A stretch of 64,000 nt of DNA from Hemibagrus wyckioides (GCF_019097595.1 NC_080710.1:5525280-5589279), one strand, 5' to 3'. Shown: positions 1 through 12,127, counted from the first letter of the stretch. Made by a program: numbers and translations. Notes: a model not told the origin generated them from the letters alone.

Positions 1-1314
1 AAATATCCCAACCATCTCCAGGGACTTTATATCCTGTATCAGTGAGTCAAGGAACCGGTCATATCCAAACGATTCACATCATTGCTCTTTCCCAAAACTG
101 CTAGATTAATTAAATTTAGAGTGGAGCGACTCTTTGATGGCAAATTTAGAATTACCCAATATACAGCAGTAATATTATGGATCTTTCTCGAGTTCCCAAG
201 AGGGTTGCAGATTTCAAAATCATCTATGTATAATCCCAAAGCAATGCTGAGCTCTTCTTCACCAACAAGTTTGTTTTTTTGTAGTATCTTCCATCTTGAA
301 AAGACTTGTATTGGCCAGGCAAGGACTCTTGATTAAACACGACTTTGTCCAAAAACTCTTTATTGCTAAGTAAAGATTCTAGCTGCTTTGTAATTGAAAC
401 ATAAACATAAAAACAAGTAGTTTTCTTGGTCCTGTCATACAAATATTCAGTTGGTTCAATCACTTTAAATTGCTCTTTAAAATACAAATTTCTTCTGTAA
501 TCTGTAGATAATTTTCCATGTGCTGACGTTGTTACAACAGGATTTGTTTGAAAATATGCATCTGTAATCTCTTGCACAGTCTTATCATTTCTTACCATGT
601 TATGGTTTGCAAGTTTTTTCTAACATTATTAAGAGCTAGGATTTTAGAAAAATATAAAATTTCTTGTAACTGTTGAACTATTTTCTGTACTGCACTTTTT
701 GAAATATGAAATACCGTTTACATAGAAAAGAAAAAGATTTGCGCTCAAATGTCTCAGCATCAAAACTTTCTATGTCCTGTTCTCTACATTCTACATGCTC
801 ACATGATGAAGTCCCAGCTTCAGGTTCACTGTTCAGTTCAGGTTCTCTGTCATCCAAGACTTTTTCTGATTCCTTATGCACTAATCTGAAATCTTTGATA
901 GTGTGATTTTTATGTTTTTTGTTCTATGGCTGCTAAAGCTAAAAAGATTTGAATCTGCATTTCTGAAAGGGGCAAAAAACTGTTTCTTTATTTCTCATGT
1001 TTTCCAAGGTGAGAGAAGTACTGGGCTTCAGAGCAGATCTCATTGAAGTCACACAAAAATGTGGAATTTTCATCTTCTGCTTCTGTTCTGTATTCTTGAG
1101 AGATGTGATTTAAGTGAACTTGGGTTTTTGAAGCTACAGACACAATTGTCATAAAAAAGGGCCAGTTTATTATTCTAGCATGTCGTAGTCTAATGTGTTT
1201 CAGAAGAACATCTTGAGACGAATGGGCAAATTTGCAAATTTTGCATCGCATATTCTGTTCTGAAATCAAAACCCAAGGTCCCTGCAAAAAATGTATTGGA
1301 CACATATTACTCAA
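1..1314 (-). pseudogene. Remnant of an uncharacterised C2H2-containing, transposon-associated protein gene
   Basis: Read on the complement strand, the pieces run from 1314 down to the window edge. At 1314-988 there is a zinc-finger-like segment (CKICKFAHSSQDVLLKHIRL pattern, CX2C then HX4H) and a second weaker C..H..H module (CDFNEIC...HLGKH). At 881-678 lies an acidic Ser/Glu-rich stretch. At 598-224 is a segment ending in a YKSFQDG motif, followed at 239-1 by DDFEICNPLGNSRK and AVYWVILNLP. I know this combination from many uncharacterised fish proteins; their function is not known to me. The last two segments lie in different frames and join near a run of T at about 270-280, suggesting a 1-nt slip. 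The gene continues off the left edge. The same family reappears on the forward strand at 50.5-51.6 kb, which supports a mobile origin. Fragmentary and probably dead. Confidence 0.55.
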
Positions 1315-1399
1315 AATATACGCTAAAGTAATGTAGGTTATTCTTACAAAAAACTACACTGTTTTAAAAACTAGTCTGACCAATTTGAAGTTTGCCAGG

Positions 1400-1645
1400 A
1401 AATAATATTCATTCATTCATCTTCTATACTTGCTTATTCCTAATTAGGGTCACAGGGATCTGCTGGAGCCTATCCCAGCACACATTTTAGTCAAAAGGCA
1501 GGGGTACAACCTGGACAGGTCACCAGTCCATCACAGGGCCACATATATAGACAGACATCCACACACACTCACACTCACTCCTATGGGCAATTTAGAATTA
1601 CTGTAAGGACCACCCACTGGCCCAACGACGGAATCCAGCGGTGTG
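1400..1645. repeat. Dispersed fish repeat, LINE/SINE tail-like
   Basis: The text contains the phrases CTGGAGCCTATCCCAGC, GGTCACCAGTCCATCACAGG and a CACACACTCACACTCAC run, which I associate with an abundant interspersed repeat in many fish genomes. The family cannot be fixed by eye and there is no coding capacity. Confidence 0.45.
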
Positions 1646-2690
1646 GGTGAAGGGATCTCATGTCCTACTTTTCCTTTGTGCTTCTGGATGAATTTGCTTC
1701 ATTTATTAAAATTTGGATTTATTCTTTGAGCTCTGTGTATAATGATAATCTGACTCCAGTTAATAATTAATATAAGTATAATCTGATGCTGATCACAATT
1801 TATAGGGTTGACTATTCTTAATTTATAAAGTAGATTGAAAACTGAAATGATTGAACATAACAAACTTAAAACTGGGTTTCTCCATACAAGTTTACGTTTT
1901 GGTTTGTTCTAATTTAACTTTAAACCGAGGCATTCTCCATTCAAGTTTAAGTCGAGGCTACTCCATTTCAACATAAACCTAGGTTTCTCCATTCCGATTT
2001 AAGTTCACAATCTAAGATTAAAGAGGTGTATAATAATGATTTTCCATAGGCTCAGAATAAGTCAAAATTAACAATTTTTTTTGCCAGGCACATTCCACTT
2101 AAATCAGTCTATTCAGTTAGAAAAACACCAAACACAATAACAAGTGAAATGATCAGCATAGTACAAAAAAACACGTAAAAAAAAATGTAATAAAACACTA
2201 GAGACTATAGAATAGATTTTTTTAATTTGAGCAAAAACAGTATAAGCAAACATATGAACTGCTTATTTGGACTAAAAGTGCAAACTTACTTTCGCTAACA
2301 AGTTTTTTTTTTTTTGTTGTTATTTTAGAAAAACAACAATCAATACAACATCATAAAAACCTTTTTGGGGGATTTATAAAATGCAAACTTTCACCAGTCT
2401 TCTACAAGTTCAAGTAATTATTCTAGTAAAATAAAGTAATATAACAAAATATGAGGGATTTGTAAAGTGCAAACTGCAGACTTAAATCACTTTTTATAAA
2501 ATAAATAATTGTCACCTGGAAAAAAAATCCCTGAAGAAAAACAATTTTGTAAAGCAGTTACACGCTAAATAAAATCAAACAGGAGCCAGACAGCATTTTA
2601 CAACTGTGTACATGTGCACAATCAGGGGCGAGTGTAGGATTTTCATTTAAGGGGGACTCAGCTCCCAATGAGGGTATAATAGTAACTAAC

Positions 2691-2721
2691 AAATAAATAA
2701 ATAAATAAATAAATAAATAAA
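2691..2721. repeat. (AAAT)n microsatellite
   Basis: About eight uninterrupted AAAT units. Confidence 0.9.
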
Positions 2722-2833
2722 GAAAGGTTTGACTAACAGGGTAGGATGGTAAACTTATTGCAGCATTCCACTGTATTGCATAGATGTGTATAACATTTGA
2801 GTACTGAACAAGCCAAATACGAGTCTTCCTGAT

Positions 2834-2835
<2 letters not shown>

Positions 2836-2906
<71 letters not shown>
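2836..2906. repeat. (CA)n microsatellite
   Basis: About 35 uninterrupted CA dinucleotides. Confidence 0.95.
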
Positions 2907-2909
<3 letters not shown>

Positions 2910-4173
2910 TCCTCTGATCCTAGCTCTGTGACGCCGTGGTTTCTTCAGTCGGACTGAAGAACCGAAAGACAGGTGTGCTATCATTTTTTCCTACTTGTCA
3001 GAATTTCCTGACAAAAGCGTATAGTTATACCTATTGATCTGTCCTACTTTATCAAAAGTTCCTACCTGTGCTTTCAAATGGACATAACACTGCAAACAAA
3101 TTGCAATGCACAGTTTAAACACAGGCAGCAGTTTCTGACACCTAATATTACCTTATCAGAATGTATTTCCTATAGTTTAAACACAGGCAGCAGTTTCTGA
3201 TAAGAAAATCTAAGACCGGAGTATATAGGCAACTTAATAAAATTGTCTTTTTCAGCATAATCACTAGTCATTATTAAAGAAAATTTTAAGCACAGTAATA
3301 AATCCAGAGACTAAACTGACTTAACTGTAGAAAATTTAATTTATAAGGTTTATACACAAAACAGATAAATGTATTTACACACACACACACACACAATTTT
3401 CCATTATTATTATTATTTTTCCACACATTTTCCACACACATAAGTTGGGAGTTCTTCTGTATTTGGCACATTCAAAATGTGCCCACCTTCCACAGAGGTC
3501 ACACTGCACCTGAAGCACAGTACAAGTAATACATCAGTAATTTACAAAAATAAACCTTTTTAGAAAGGGAACACTTTTACTGAAAAATATTTTGCTATAA
3601 AAAGTGCAATTGGGACCCAAAATTTTATTAATTCATCACAGTATAAGTTGACCATTTGATGAATTACAATATTTTAATTTCAAACCTCAAGTATATGTTT
3701 AAAGACCTTAACATGGTTATTCAATATATATATATATATATATACACTGTATATAAAATGAATGTGTGGGAATATGATTCCTTACCATTTCAATCATGCT
3801 TTTTTCAGCATTACCTTCCTACATGGAGCACACCACACAGTAGTCCTCTGCATTCCTTATAACACAATGATTGAAATTGGCTCTATTAAAATAAACAAAA
3901 CAATCCATACAAGGTTCATCCAGTTATAATCCAAAATATTTAAATTTAGCCTTGAGACTTGACAATCCATAGTGTGACACTCAAAGAGTAACACTATAAT
4001 TTGATGTAAAAGATTTACTGATATAAAAGTCCAGCATAGTTAGTGTTTTTGTATTCTCACTTTTTGATCAGATATTTCTGTGCATAAGGAGTGTCTCTTC
4101 TAGTACATTTTGATTTATGCTTTTTTTACTTTAGTAATTTACTACATTTACTACTGAATGTCCCTAAACTTAC

Positions 4174-5090
4174 CTCGATATGTCAGCAGTGCACATGCAA
4201 TCTCTATTCTATCCAAGGATATAGCACTTTTGCTTGTCTTCACATCCTGAACACTGCCCTCTAAAAGATACAGTTCTGCAAACTGCAAAATTCATGTTTT
4301 AGTATAAATCTAAAAAAACAGCCCAGTATACAGTAGGTTATCTAACACACCTTCAAAATTAGCACTCTGCAGTTGCTTGAGTCTTGTTGTTCTTCGTGTG
4401 GGAGGGTTTGCACTTGTCATGCTGCACTGTGCTCATCACGACCTCGAAGCTTCAGAAAGTTTCTGGGTATCATTAAAAACATTCTTAGTTTTGACATTCA
4501 AAATATCATGCCTTCTGTGTTCAAAAGTGTGGGGGGGTTACCTCCAGTTTCACAGAACTTTATGTTCATACAACGTTTCCTTTCCCAATGGATCTAAAAT
4601 GAAGATGCTCTTTTTGGTCATGCAGATGATCTTTAATCTATTTTAATTGCAAATTATTGACAGCACAGTTGTTATTATCATCAAAGTTTGCATTACTTAA
4701 ATACCTTAAAGAGACATCCAAAAAGGCCAGAAAATAGTGAGTTTCACACAGCTACACAAAGGAGATGTACCAGTTTCTGTTAAAAATAAACACAGCAGTA
4801 AGAATTCTGAAAAATTACAGGATCCTTTTAAAAGTACATTGACAATTTGAACTTGCCTTATGCTTTTCAACAAGATGGTGTAGGTATGCATCAATAAAAA
4901 CCTGTGAACAGAAAATGTTAAACAACAGGTAGGCTAATTTTAGGCTCACTTACTTCATCTGACAGCCACTCTGTCCCTTGCAGCATGCGAAAAGGACTGT
5001 CAAACAGTTTATATGGTCCCACAACTGCTTCAACCTACCCATGGTCCTTTGAAGCCCACAGCTTTAAAGGACTAAAGGATCATTTAGAAA
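4174..5090 (-). pseudogene. Ulp1/SENP-like cysteine protease exons, downstream part of the Ginger-like gene
   Basis: Several exon-like segments on the complement strand read in order as a Ulp1-type protease. About 5060-4954: VVGPYKLFDSPFRMLQ then GTEWLSDE, ending at a GTAAGTG donor. About 4902-4860: VFIDAYLHHLVEKHK. 4776 down to about 4707: NWYISFV and CVKLT, after a TTTTTAACAG acceptor. About 4634-4351: KKSIFILDPLGKETLYEH, then RNFLKLRGRDE and LPHEEQQDSSNCRVLILK. 4282-4174: FAELYLLEG...RIEIACALLTYR, ending at GTAAGT. The last junction keeps phase (AAG|TTT). In Ulp1/SENP enzymes a His-Trp and a late Cys are catalytic; here the Cys of SNC remains but the residue before Trp reads Asn and stop codons interrupt the fourth exon. 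It follows integrase exons on the same strand. Probably dead. Confidence 0.5.
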
Positions 5091-5125
5091 AGTTAGTATT
5101 TTCCAAAATTAAGTATAGTTAACTC

Positions 5126-5285
5126 AAAAGGGCCAACGGGCCAACATAAAACTTCAACAGGGCCAACAGGCCAACGAAAAACTTCAAAGGGCCAACAGGC
5201 CAACATAAAACTTCAACAACACCAACGGGCCAACATAAAACTTCAACAGGGCCAACGGGCCAACGAAAAACTTCAACGGGCCAAC
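5126..5285. repeat. 30-bp minisatellite
   Basis: ACTTCAA recurs at 5151, 5181, 5210, 5240 and 5270, giving a unit of 30 bp (one unit 29 bp) built from GGGCCAACGGGCCAAC, then ATAAA or GAAAA, then ACTTCAACA. There are about five units. The single 29-bp unit breaks any continuous reading frame. It lies between the integrase and protease exons. Confidence 0.85.
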
Positions 5286-6969
5286 TTTGTGAGATAGTTC
5301 ATGTTTAAATCATAGGATGACCCAGGTATTATTAAGGAAAATATTAACATTTAAAACATTTCAAAATATTACCCAGTGCATGAAAACCATATAATACAGT
5401 TAACAATATACACTGAGTTAAATGCACCCTTTGGTTCTATCCAAGAATAAGACTATTTATTCTAATTGTTCAACTCCATGTTTCTAACTTGTGACCAACA
5501 GGAGGGAAAAACAAACTTGCCAAACCACCTTATTCAAATGACGAACTGGTAGACAAGGCAAATTGGTAAAAAATGACCAACAGGTCAGAAGTACAACTCT
5601 AAATACGACACCTTCTTCTTCACAGCTTTTCTTTAAATTTTCTGGCTGTGCACATACAGGCTTAATGGCTTCTGTCACTGCTTTTCCTCGTTGGAGTCTT
5701 CAGTACTCTGTGGAGTATTTTTTGTGGCAAACACAATAACAGATGGACTTTTTGCTGTTGCACTGTCATCATGCTGTTTAGGATCGTTTAAAGTCTGCTG
5801 AGGGCTTGTAGTGGATGCTTGACGTGGTGCAGAACTTTCGGCTTGACATGGTGCAGAACGTGGTGCAGATGTTTCATTGTCCATGCTTCTTTTGTACGGT
5901 TTTAAATGATTTATGTTGTATTTAGTTGTATTACAATTTATTTATTGTACTTCCTTGTTTTGCAGTGTAACCAACTTGCCACACACGGATTCAAGTGTAT
6001 ATGGACCAGAGAAATCTGGTTCAATTCTCCCTCCTCTTCTTCCACGCTTTCACATATTCAGCAGCAGAACCTCATCACCAACACCATATGTCACATGTCG
6101 GTACTTTTTCTGAACCTTTTTGGCATATGCTTGCTTCTGTTTTTCCTGTGATTTTTTAACATTTTCTTCAGCTGTTTGTTTACGAGCCTCCACTTTCTTG
6201 TTTTTAGACTGAACAAAGTCTGAGTATGCAGACTCTTGAGGAAGAATTATGTTGGAAATCTATAGTTCCAAACAATTAGGGATAGAATAACTGTGTAAAT
6301 GAGGTGAAATATTTTTTCATATTCAAGTTAAATGTGAAAGACATAATTAAGAGTATTCTGACAAAGCAAGTATAAATTCTGGAAGGACTGGAACCTCTGA
6401 AGGAAACATTGCTTCTCTACCATACATTAAAAGAAACGGAGAGTTTTGTGGTTGTGTGCACCTTCGATCTGAGAGAAAAAAGTGTTGCATCCAGATAGGT
6501 ATCCCAATCATTCTGCTGATCATTTACTAGTTTCTTGAGGGCTGAAATATAAATAATTCCATACTATCTTTACATGAAATGAAAATTTTTAAAATGTGCC
6601 AGGTAACGTTATTATTCGTAAAGTTTACCGTTTAATGTTATCGCTGGTCTTTTCATTGAGGCCGTTAGTTTGGGGGTGATAGGCTGCTGTTACACTCATA
6701 TTAACGCGAAACAGTTCACAAAGTGCATGGTTGATCTTAAAAAAAAAATTAAGTGATTTTGAGACTGCAAAACAACTGCAAAAATTCCCTTACCTCATTT
6801 TTGTACTTTTAGAAAGCACTTACTTCATTAACAAATTCTCTCCCTTGATCTGACAGTATTCTGTACATACCGAAAGCCATCAGCAGTTTTTGGCAAGGGT
6901 CCAAATAAATCAATGCCCACAAGTTCCCAGACATCAGACACCTAGAAAGAAAAAAAAATCTATTTTTTT

Positions 6970-7790
6970 TAGGTGTAATACTACATCTTTATATGTTTAT
7001 ACAGTGCATCAGCTGCAACATTAACCCCACATAACATTAACACATTTACACTGGATATGAAATTATATACCATTAACCTGGCAACAGTGTCACTAACCCA
7101 AGGTTAATTTCTGCCTCACAGAAACGTCAGTGCAGCACAATTCGTCAAATCTCATCAAGCACCCATGGAATGCACGAGACAAAGTCCAATCCACGAAGAC
7201 CCCTTAGTTCCCTTAGTTCTTGTCTATCAGGCTGAAGAGTTGTGCTCATTAGAATCAGCTGGTTTAGTTAATGAATGGAACAAATATGTGGTGGGACTTA
7301 TCTGAAGGCAGGGTGTCCAGCTCTGCACAAAAACACCTAACACTCAGGAATTCTTAAGTGAACTATGAACCTCTGTGCCACATTTCTGCACATGATCTTC
7401 AGGAAGCAATCAAGCAGGCATGAATTGAACGAGTGACACCAGAGTACTGCAGGCGTCCTTCTGACTCTATGCCCAGCCGGATCCAGCAGGTTTGGAAGAA
7501 TAACGCACTTCATATTATAAATATTATGAAGTAAATTAAATATTATAAACTTCTAAATACTGATTGCTGTATAGCAATTTCATTACATAAATTATTCTCT
7601 CATTTGATTGTCATTTAAAAAAAAAGAATATCCTTAAAGCTTTGTATTTCACTTTTGTTTCAATACTTTTGGCCACTATGTGTGTGTGTGTGTGTATGTA
7701 TGTATGATGTTTGCATGGTTATCATATCAAAGCAGCATTAGATCACATGCACTTTGTGTCCTAGCACTTTTCTAACATAGTTAAGTTGTA
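6970..7790. other. Intron-like interval of the integrase gene
   Basis: No coding motif seen. It contains a short (GT)n at about 7680-7692. The section 7060-7490 is less AT-rich and may be another dispersed repeat, but I cannot name it. Confidence 0.4.
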
Positions 7791-8258
7791 AAAATGCATG
7801 AAAAATGTACCTGAATACATTCCAGTTTCTGATCGACAGCCAGAGGTTTCCCAACTTTTTGACACTTGTCACATTGTAAGATCTGGAAGGTATGCAAAGT
7901 TTATATCATCTCTACACCACTGCAAAAAAACAAACAAACCAAAAAAAACACCAATTACCCAGTTTTCAATGTCAACTGTCATGCCAAACCAGTAAAATCT
8001 GTGAGATATGACATTTCTTGTTTTAAAGACGCCAATGTGCCAGAGGTGGACGAAGTACACAACTTCCTTACTTGAGTGAAAGTACAGATACTACTGGTCA
8101 AACATTACTCCATTACAAGTAAAAGTTGTAAAGACAGATTTTTACTTAAGTAAAAGTACAGAAGTACTTGTTTTTAAAAGTACTTAAGTATCAAAAGTAA
8201 ATGTCAACGCATTGTTTTATTATTGTTGCATTGTTGTATGCAATACTTACTAGCAACC

Positions 8259-9680
8259 TTATTTCTTGAAATTGTGATGATTATGGCTTACAGATAAGGA
8301 AAACCCAAAATTCTGTGTCTCAGAAAATTAGAATATTACATAAGATCAATAAAAAAGGATATTTCAAAGAGAAATGTCAGACTTCTGAAAAGTATGTTCG
8401 TTTCTATGCACTCACTACTTGGTTGGACCTCCTTTTGCATCAATGCGGCGTGGCATGGAGGCAATCAGCCTGTGGCACTGCTCAGGTGTAATGGAAGCCT
8501 GGGTTGCTTTGATAGCGGCCTTCAGGTCATCTGCATTGTTGGGTCTGGTGTCTCTCCTCTTCCTCTTGACAATACCCCATAGACTCTCTATGGGGTTCAG
8601 GTCAGGCGAGTTTGCTGGCCAATCAAGCACTTTAACACCATGGTCATTGAACCAGCTTATGGTACCTTTAGCAGTGTGGGCAGGTGCCAAGTCCTGCTTG
8701 AAAATGAAATCAGCATCTCCATAAAGCTTGTCAGCAGAAGGAAGCATGAAGTGCTCTAAGATTTCCTGGTAGATGGCTGCGTTGACTGTGGACTTCAGAA
8801 AACACAGTGGACCAACACCAGCAGATGACATGGCAGCCCAAATCATCACTGATTGTGGACACTTCACACTGGACTTCAAGCAACATGGATTCTGTGCCTC
8901 TCCACTCTTACTCCAGACTCTGGGACCTTGATTTCCAAATGAAATGCAAAACTTACTTTCATCTGAAAAGAGGACTTTGGACCACTGAGCAACAGTCCAG
9001 ATCTTTTTCTCCACAGCCCAGGTAAGACACTTCTGACATTGTCTCTGGTTCAGGAGTGGCTTGACACGAGGAATGCGACATTTGTAGGCCATGTCTAGGA
9101 TTCGTCTAAAGTTCCCCCAAATTCTTGAATGGATTTTGCCTGACAATCCTCTCAAGGCTGCGGTTATCCCTTTTGCTGGTGCACCTTCTCCTACCACACT
9201 TTTTCCTTCCACTCAACTTTCTATAAATATGCTTGGATACAGCACTCTGTGAACAACCAGCTTCTTTAGCAATGACCTTTTGTGGCTTACCCTCCTTGTG
9301 GAGGGTGTCATTGACTGTCTTCTGGACAACTGTCAAGTCAGCAGTCTTCCCCATGATTGTGTAGCCTACTGACCCAGACTGAGAGACCATTTAAAAGCTC
9401 AGGAAACCTTTGCAGGTGTTTTGAGGTAACTAGCTGATTAGGGTGTGACACCACGTCTTTCCAATATTTAACTTTTCACAATATTCTAATTCTCTGAGAC
9501 ACAGAATTTTGGGTTTTCCTTATCTGTACGCCATAATCATCACAATTTCAAGAAATAAAGGCTTGAAATATTTCACTCTATGTGTAATGAATCTATATAA
9601 TATATGGGTTTCACTTTCTGAACTGAGTGACAAAAAATATTGACCTTTTTCATGATATTCTAAATTTTGAGATGTACCTG
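8259..9680 (-). mobile_element. Tc1-like transposon nested in the hAT element, 5'-truncated TIR
   Basis: Both arms carry a long inverted repeat that includes GATGATTATGGC, CAGATAAGGAAAACCC and TCTGTGTCTCAGA. The right arm extends to a terminal GATGTACCTG followed by TA; the left arm starts inside that repeat, at TTATTTCTTGAAATTGTGA, so about 130 bp of the left TIR is missing. The interior holds a broken transposase. Confidence 0.85.
8415..9390 (-). pseudogene. Broken Tc1-family transposase
   Basis: The N-terminal piece (9390-9106) carries the helix-turn-helix DNA-binding domain (GKPQKVIAKEAGCSQSAVSK). The C-terminal piece (9212-8415, 265 aa) carries the catalytic domain: SDESKF (first Asp), KQDLAPAHTAK (second Asp) and [16 protein letters not shown] (final Glu), the DDE arrangement of Tc1/mariner enzymes. 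The two pieces lie in different frames, and residues normally found between the HTH and catalytic domains are missing, so both a deletion and a frameshift have occurred. In an intact element this protein would cut and paste the TIR-bounded DNA. Confidence 0.88.
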
Positions 9681-10743
9681 TACACATCTATTTGTATCCA
9701 CTCATGCACATTTCAATCAAATGGTCTGTAAATGAAGACTGGTCAGAAAAAAAATCTAACCTGCTTTAAAACCCATCTACACAACTGTAGCTGTACAACC
9801 ACCCAACAGCAACACGGCTTTAACAAAGAGTTATATATATTTCCACAATTCATTTACATCATTTTAATATGCATTTACACCATTGTCCAGGCTCCTCCCT
9901 CCTGTGTGCAATGCATTGTGGGCAATATTACCCGTTAGAGTGTGTATTGTTCTGCACTTTGAATTTCTACCGGAAGTAGTAGACCATCCAGGAATTTTTG
10001 GAATACTCTTTTCAGTATACTGCGATTTGGGGCATACTAATTCTATTTTTGAATACTATTTAGAACACATAGTATGAGAATTTGGACACAGCATACGTTT
10101 TTTGTGTGTTAACTAACATCATTACCAATGTGCTGGTGGTGTATAATATACAAAGCATATCTTCGTCCATTTTGTCAGAAATTGATCAATTGATCAACTG
10201 AGTTCAAAAAATTATGGAAAACCACTGAACTTTACAACACGTGACGCTAAAGAGTGAAAAAAATCATCCTATGATTAATGTAACTACTTTCTACTCAATG
10301 ACCCTGACAGAAATGTAGTGGAGTAAAAAGTAGAGTATTTGTCTTTCAAATGTAGTGAAGTTAAAGTAAAACGTATCCAGAAAAAATAATACTCAAGTAA
10401 AGTACAGATACTCAAAAAGTGTACTTAAGTACAGTACTCAAGTAAATGTACTTCTTTACTGTCCATCTCTGCAATGTGCCTTCAAAAGACATTCTTCGCT
10501 TCCTCTCTGGTTTTAATCACTCGTCTGCTCCCAGACCAGAGTTCTCCATCTATATGGCAATTTTAACAGCTTTAGGAAATATGTTAACATTATACCAGAT
10601 TTTTTTATTATAAAATTACCAACCCATCATTTTGAATTTGGAGACAAATCTCCTCAGGTTTTGTCTCTGTGACTTGTCATATCCTTCTGGGTATGACTGT
10701 GAAGAAAGATAATTGTACACTTCCTCCCACTTCTTTTCCATAG

Positions 10744-11590
10744 CTGGAAACATACAGATTCAATATTAAAAATAAAATAAAAAATACAAATAATATATTA
10801 ACAATCCCCTTAATTAGTGTAATATGTATTATGAATACAAGTAACAAGAAAATATAAATAACATTTTAGGAAACCACTTTAAATATTAAACACCAACCTC
10901 TGCTTTGGCTAAACCACAGTTTGCTCTACCTTATTAGAATCTCCTAAATATCAGAAAATTCTGCACACATAAACCAACGATTTTCACATTTTAGTGTAAA
11001 TTTTAGTGTAAATAACCTTAGACAATCCTACTTGAATAATAAAATAAAGAATAAAAAAAAGACACACACAAAACTTTCACAAAACTTATAATTTGCATGA
11101 CAGCAAGTAGGTAAAAAAACTGCTCAGTGACCTTAGCCTGAGAGTCTGCCATTTTCATAGGCAGGAAAACTAATCAGCTAGTAAATCATGTGTATAATGA
11201 CTGATGTATGCTACTTTGCATAAGAGATAACTAGCTAGCGAGCATTTCACGGGGCAGCATAAACACATGTATAATGAGAAGTCGGGACAATTAGCATTAC
11301 TTCTTTGGATTATGACAAACATAGATAGTGGTTATTTTCAACTAATAAAAGTTACCAAGTGTATAAGAACATTATTGTCAGTGCGTATTTTTATGATGCT
11401 CACATTTTGTAATTTATCTTAACTGTAATAAAAAAAAGTATGATTAAATCGCACAAATGATAAAAAAAATTAATACTAACCATCAATGCACAAGTCGACT
11501 GTTAAACATAGACATGCAAATCAAATATAATGTCCAATAAAACCACACAAACTAGGAAAATAATTAATCAATCCACAGGTCACTAACAGC
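10744..11590. other. AT-rich non-coding interval
   Basis: No exon or element recognised. It lies immediately upstream of the first integrase exon seen on the complement strand, so it could hold missing 5' sequence of that gene. Confidence 0.4.
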
Positions 11591-11639
11591 GGTAGGACGG
11601 ATTTATGGGCGGGACACTAAGAGGGCAAAACATGACGTA

Positions 11640-12125
11640 TTTTTGGATTGCACATGCGAAGAGAGCTTGGGTAGGAAATGATGAGTAGGATGAATTGATA
11701 GAACACGTGGAAGAGCCGAGTCTGCCGCTCGATTGTCTTGTGAGGAAGCGTGGAGATGGATGGAACTGGCCTGACGGAGACGTTCAAAACGTCTAATCCA
11801 TCTTTCCCATGGAGAAGTTAAATAGCCCCGGCAGCTGCATCACCTGTTGCTCATTGTCCACTTGCCACTTGTTCCATGATTTGTGACCTCACTTAAGAAT
11901 TAAAACTTCACCTGCCCTCCAAAAAAACTTCTGCAAACCTCTTAGAGTATCCTACTCTGACACCAGGTTGTATTAATGCTTTACTGTGAGTAAACAGCAC
12001 ACAAACACCTCTCTACCTTTTGCATGTAGCCACCACTTTATTATACCTCTGCCCAGTGCCCCCTCCAGGATAGAAGCAGTATTAGGCATTTAAACTGTCA
12101 ATCATTAATATGTAGATTCACTACA
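11640..12125 (-). mobile_element. Ty3/gypsy 5' end: LTR, primer-binding region and gag start
   Basis: On the complement strand, a possible LTR of about 157 bp begins TGTAGTGAATC at 12125 and ends near AATACA at 11969. It is followed by CCTGGTGTCAGAGTAGGATA, the kind of sequence found at the LTR/primer-binding junction of fish gypsy elements. Downstream (about 11850-11720) a frame reads WERWIRRFERLRQASSIH, a typical gypsy Gag N-terminal motif. No pol follows here, so this is a truncated 5' fragment. The Tc1 at 12128 begins almost exactly at the LTR edge. It could be related to the pol fragments at 14.8 and 23.2 kb, but that is unproven. Confidence 0.55.
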
Positions 12126-12127
12126 TA

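Larger units (their letters stand above)
1646..4160. other. Non-coding AT-rich stretch with simple repeats
   Basis: No convincing exon was seen. It holds an (AAAT)n run, a long (CA)n run, a short (AC)n near 3378-3395 and an (AT)n near 3725-3745. A 26-bp phrase starting AGTTTAAACACAGGCAGCAG occurs twice, about 62 bp apart, near 3112 and 3174. The apparent poly-Cys/Val reading frame at 2558-2902 is only the CA repeat. Confidence 0.6.
8041..10471. mobile_element. Non-autonomous hAT element with exact 8-bp target duplication
   Basis: The left end reads CAGAGGTGGAC and the right end, inverted, reads CAGAGATGGAC, followed on both sides by AAGTAC-rich subterminal sequence with many ACTTAAGTA phrases. 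The element is bracketed by CAATGTGC at 8033-8040 and 10472-10479, an exact 8-bp duplication as expected for hAT transposition. The flanks rejoin cleanly into one integrase exon (GCACATTGG). No hAT transposase is present; the interior carries a Tc1-like copy. Confidence 0.88.
5675..10743 (-). pseudogene. Multi-exon Ginger-like (gypsy-type) integrase gene, interrupted
   Basis: Complement-strand exons read in integrase order. About 10743-10624: KKWEEVYNYLSSQSYPEGYD, an N-terminal segment. About 10560-10480: GELWSGSRRVIKTREEAKN. 8040-7959: HIGVFKTRNVISHRFYWFGM, ending at a GTAATT donor. 7882-7811: CDKCQKVGKPL; with the previous exon this forms the HHCC zinc-binding domain. 6960-6640: VWELVGIDLFGPLPKTADGF, SDQGREFVNE and AAYHPQTNGLNEK, the DDE-type core. 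6530-6350: QNDWDTYLDA and a damaged MYGREAMFPSEVPVLPEF. 6250-5675: a Lys-rich helix, GDEVLLLNM, then DFSGPYTLESVCGKLV and a Ser/Pro/Thr-rich tail. Introns with GT/AG ends separate the exons, unlike a retroviral-type pol. A hAT insertion splits the second zinc-domain exon, part of the core is missing, and TGA/TAA codons interrupt the last exon. Confidence 0.7.

Noticed and set aside
2558..2902. Protein with poly-Cys/Val N-terminus
   Set aside because: The frame is translated (CA)n microsatellite; no conserved sequence follows.
5126..5285. CRISPR-like array
   Set aside because: Units abut with no unique spacers, and the context is vertebrate. It is a minisatellite.
11580..11900. CpG-richer promoter for the integrase gene
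   Set aside because: The complement strand reads as gypsy gag start (WIRRFERLRQAS), which explains the composition better.
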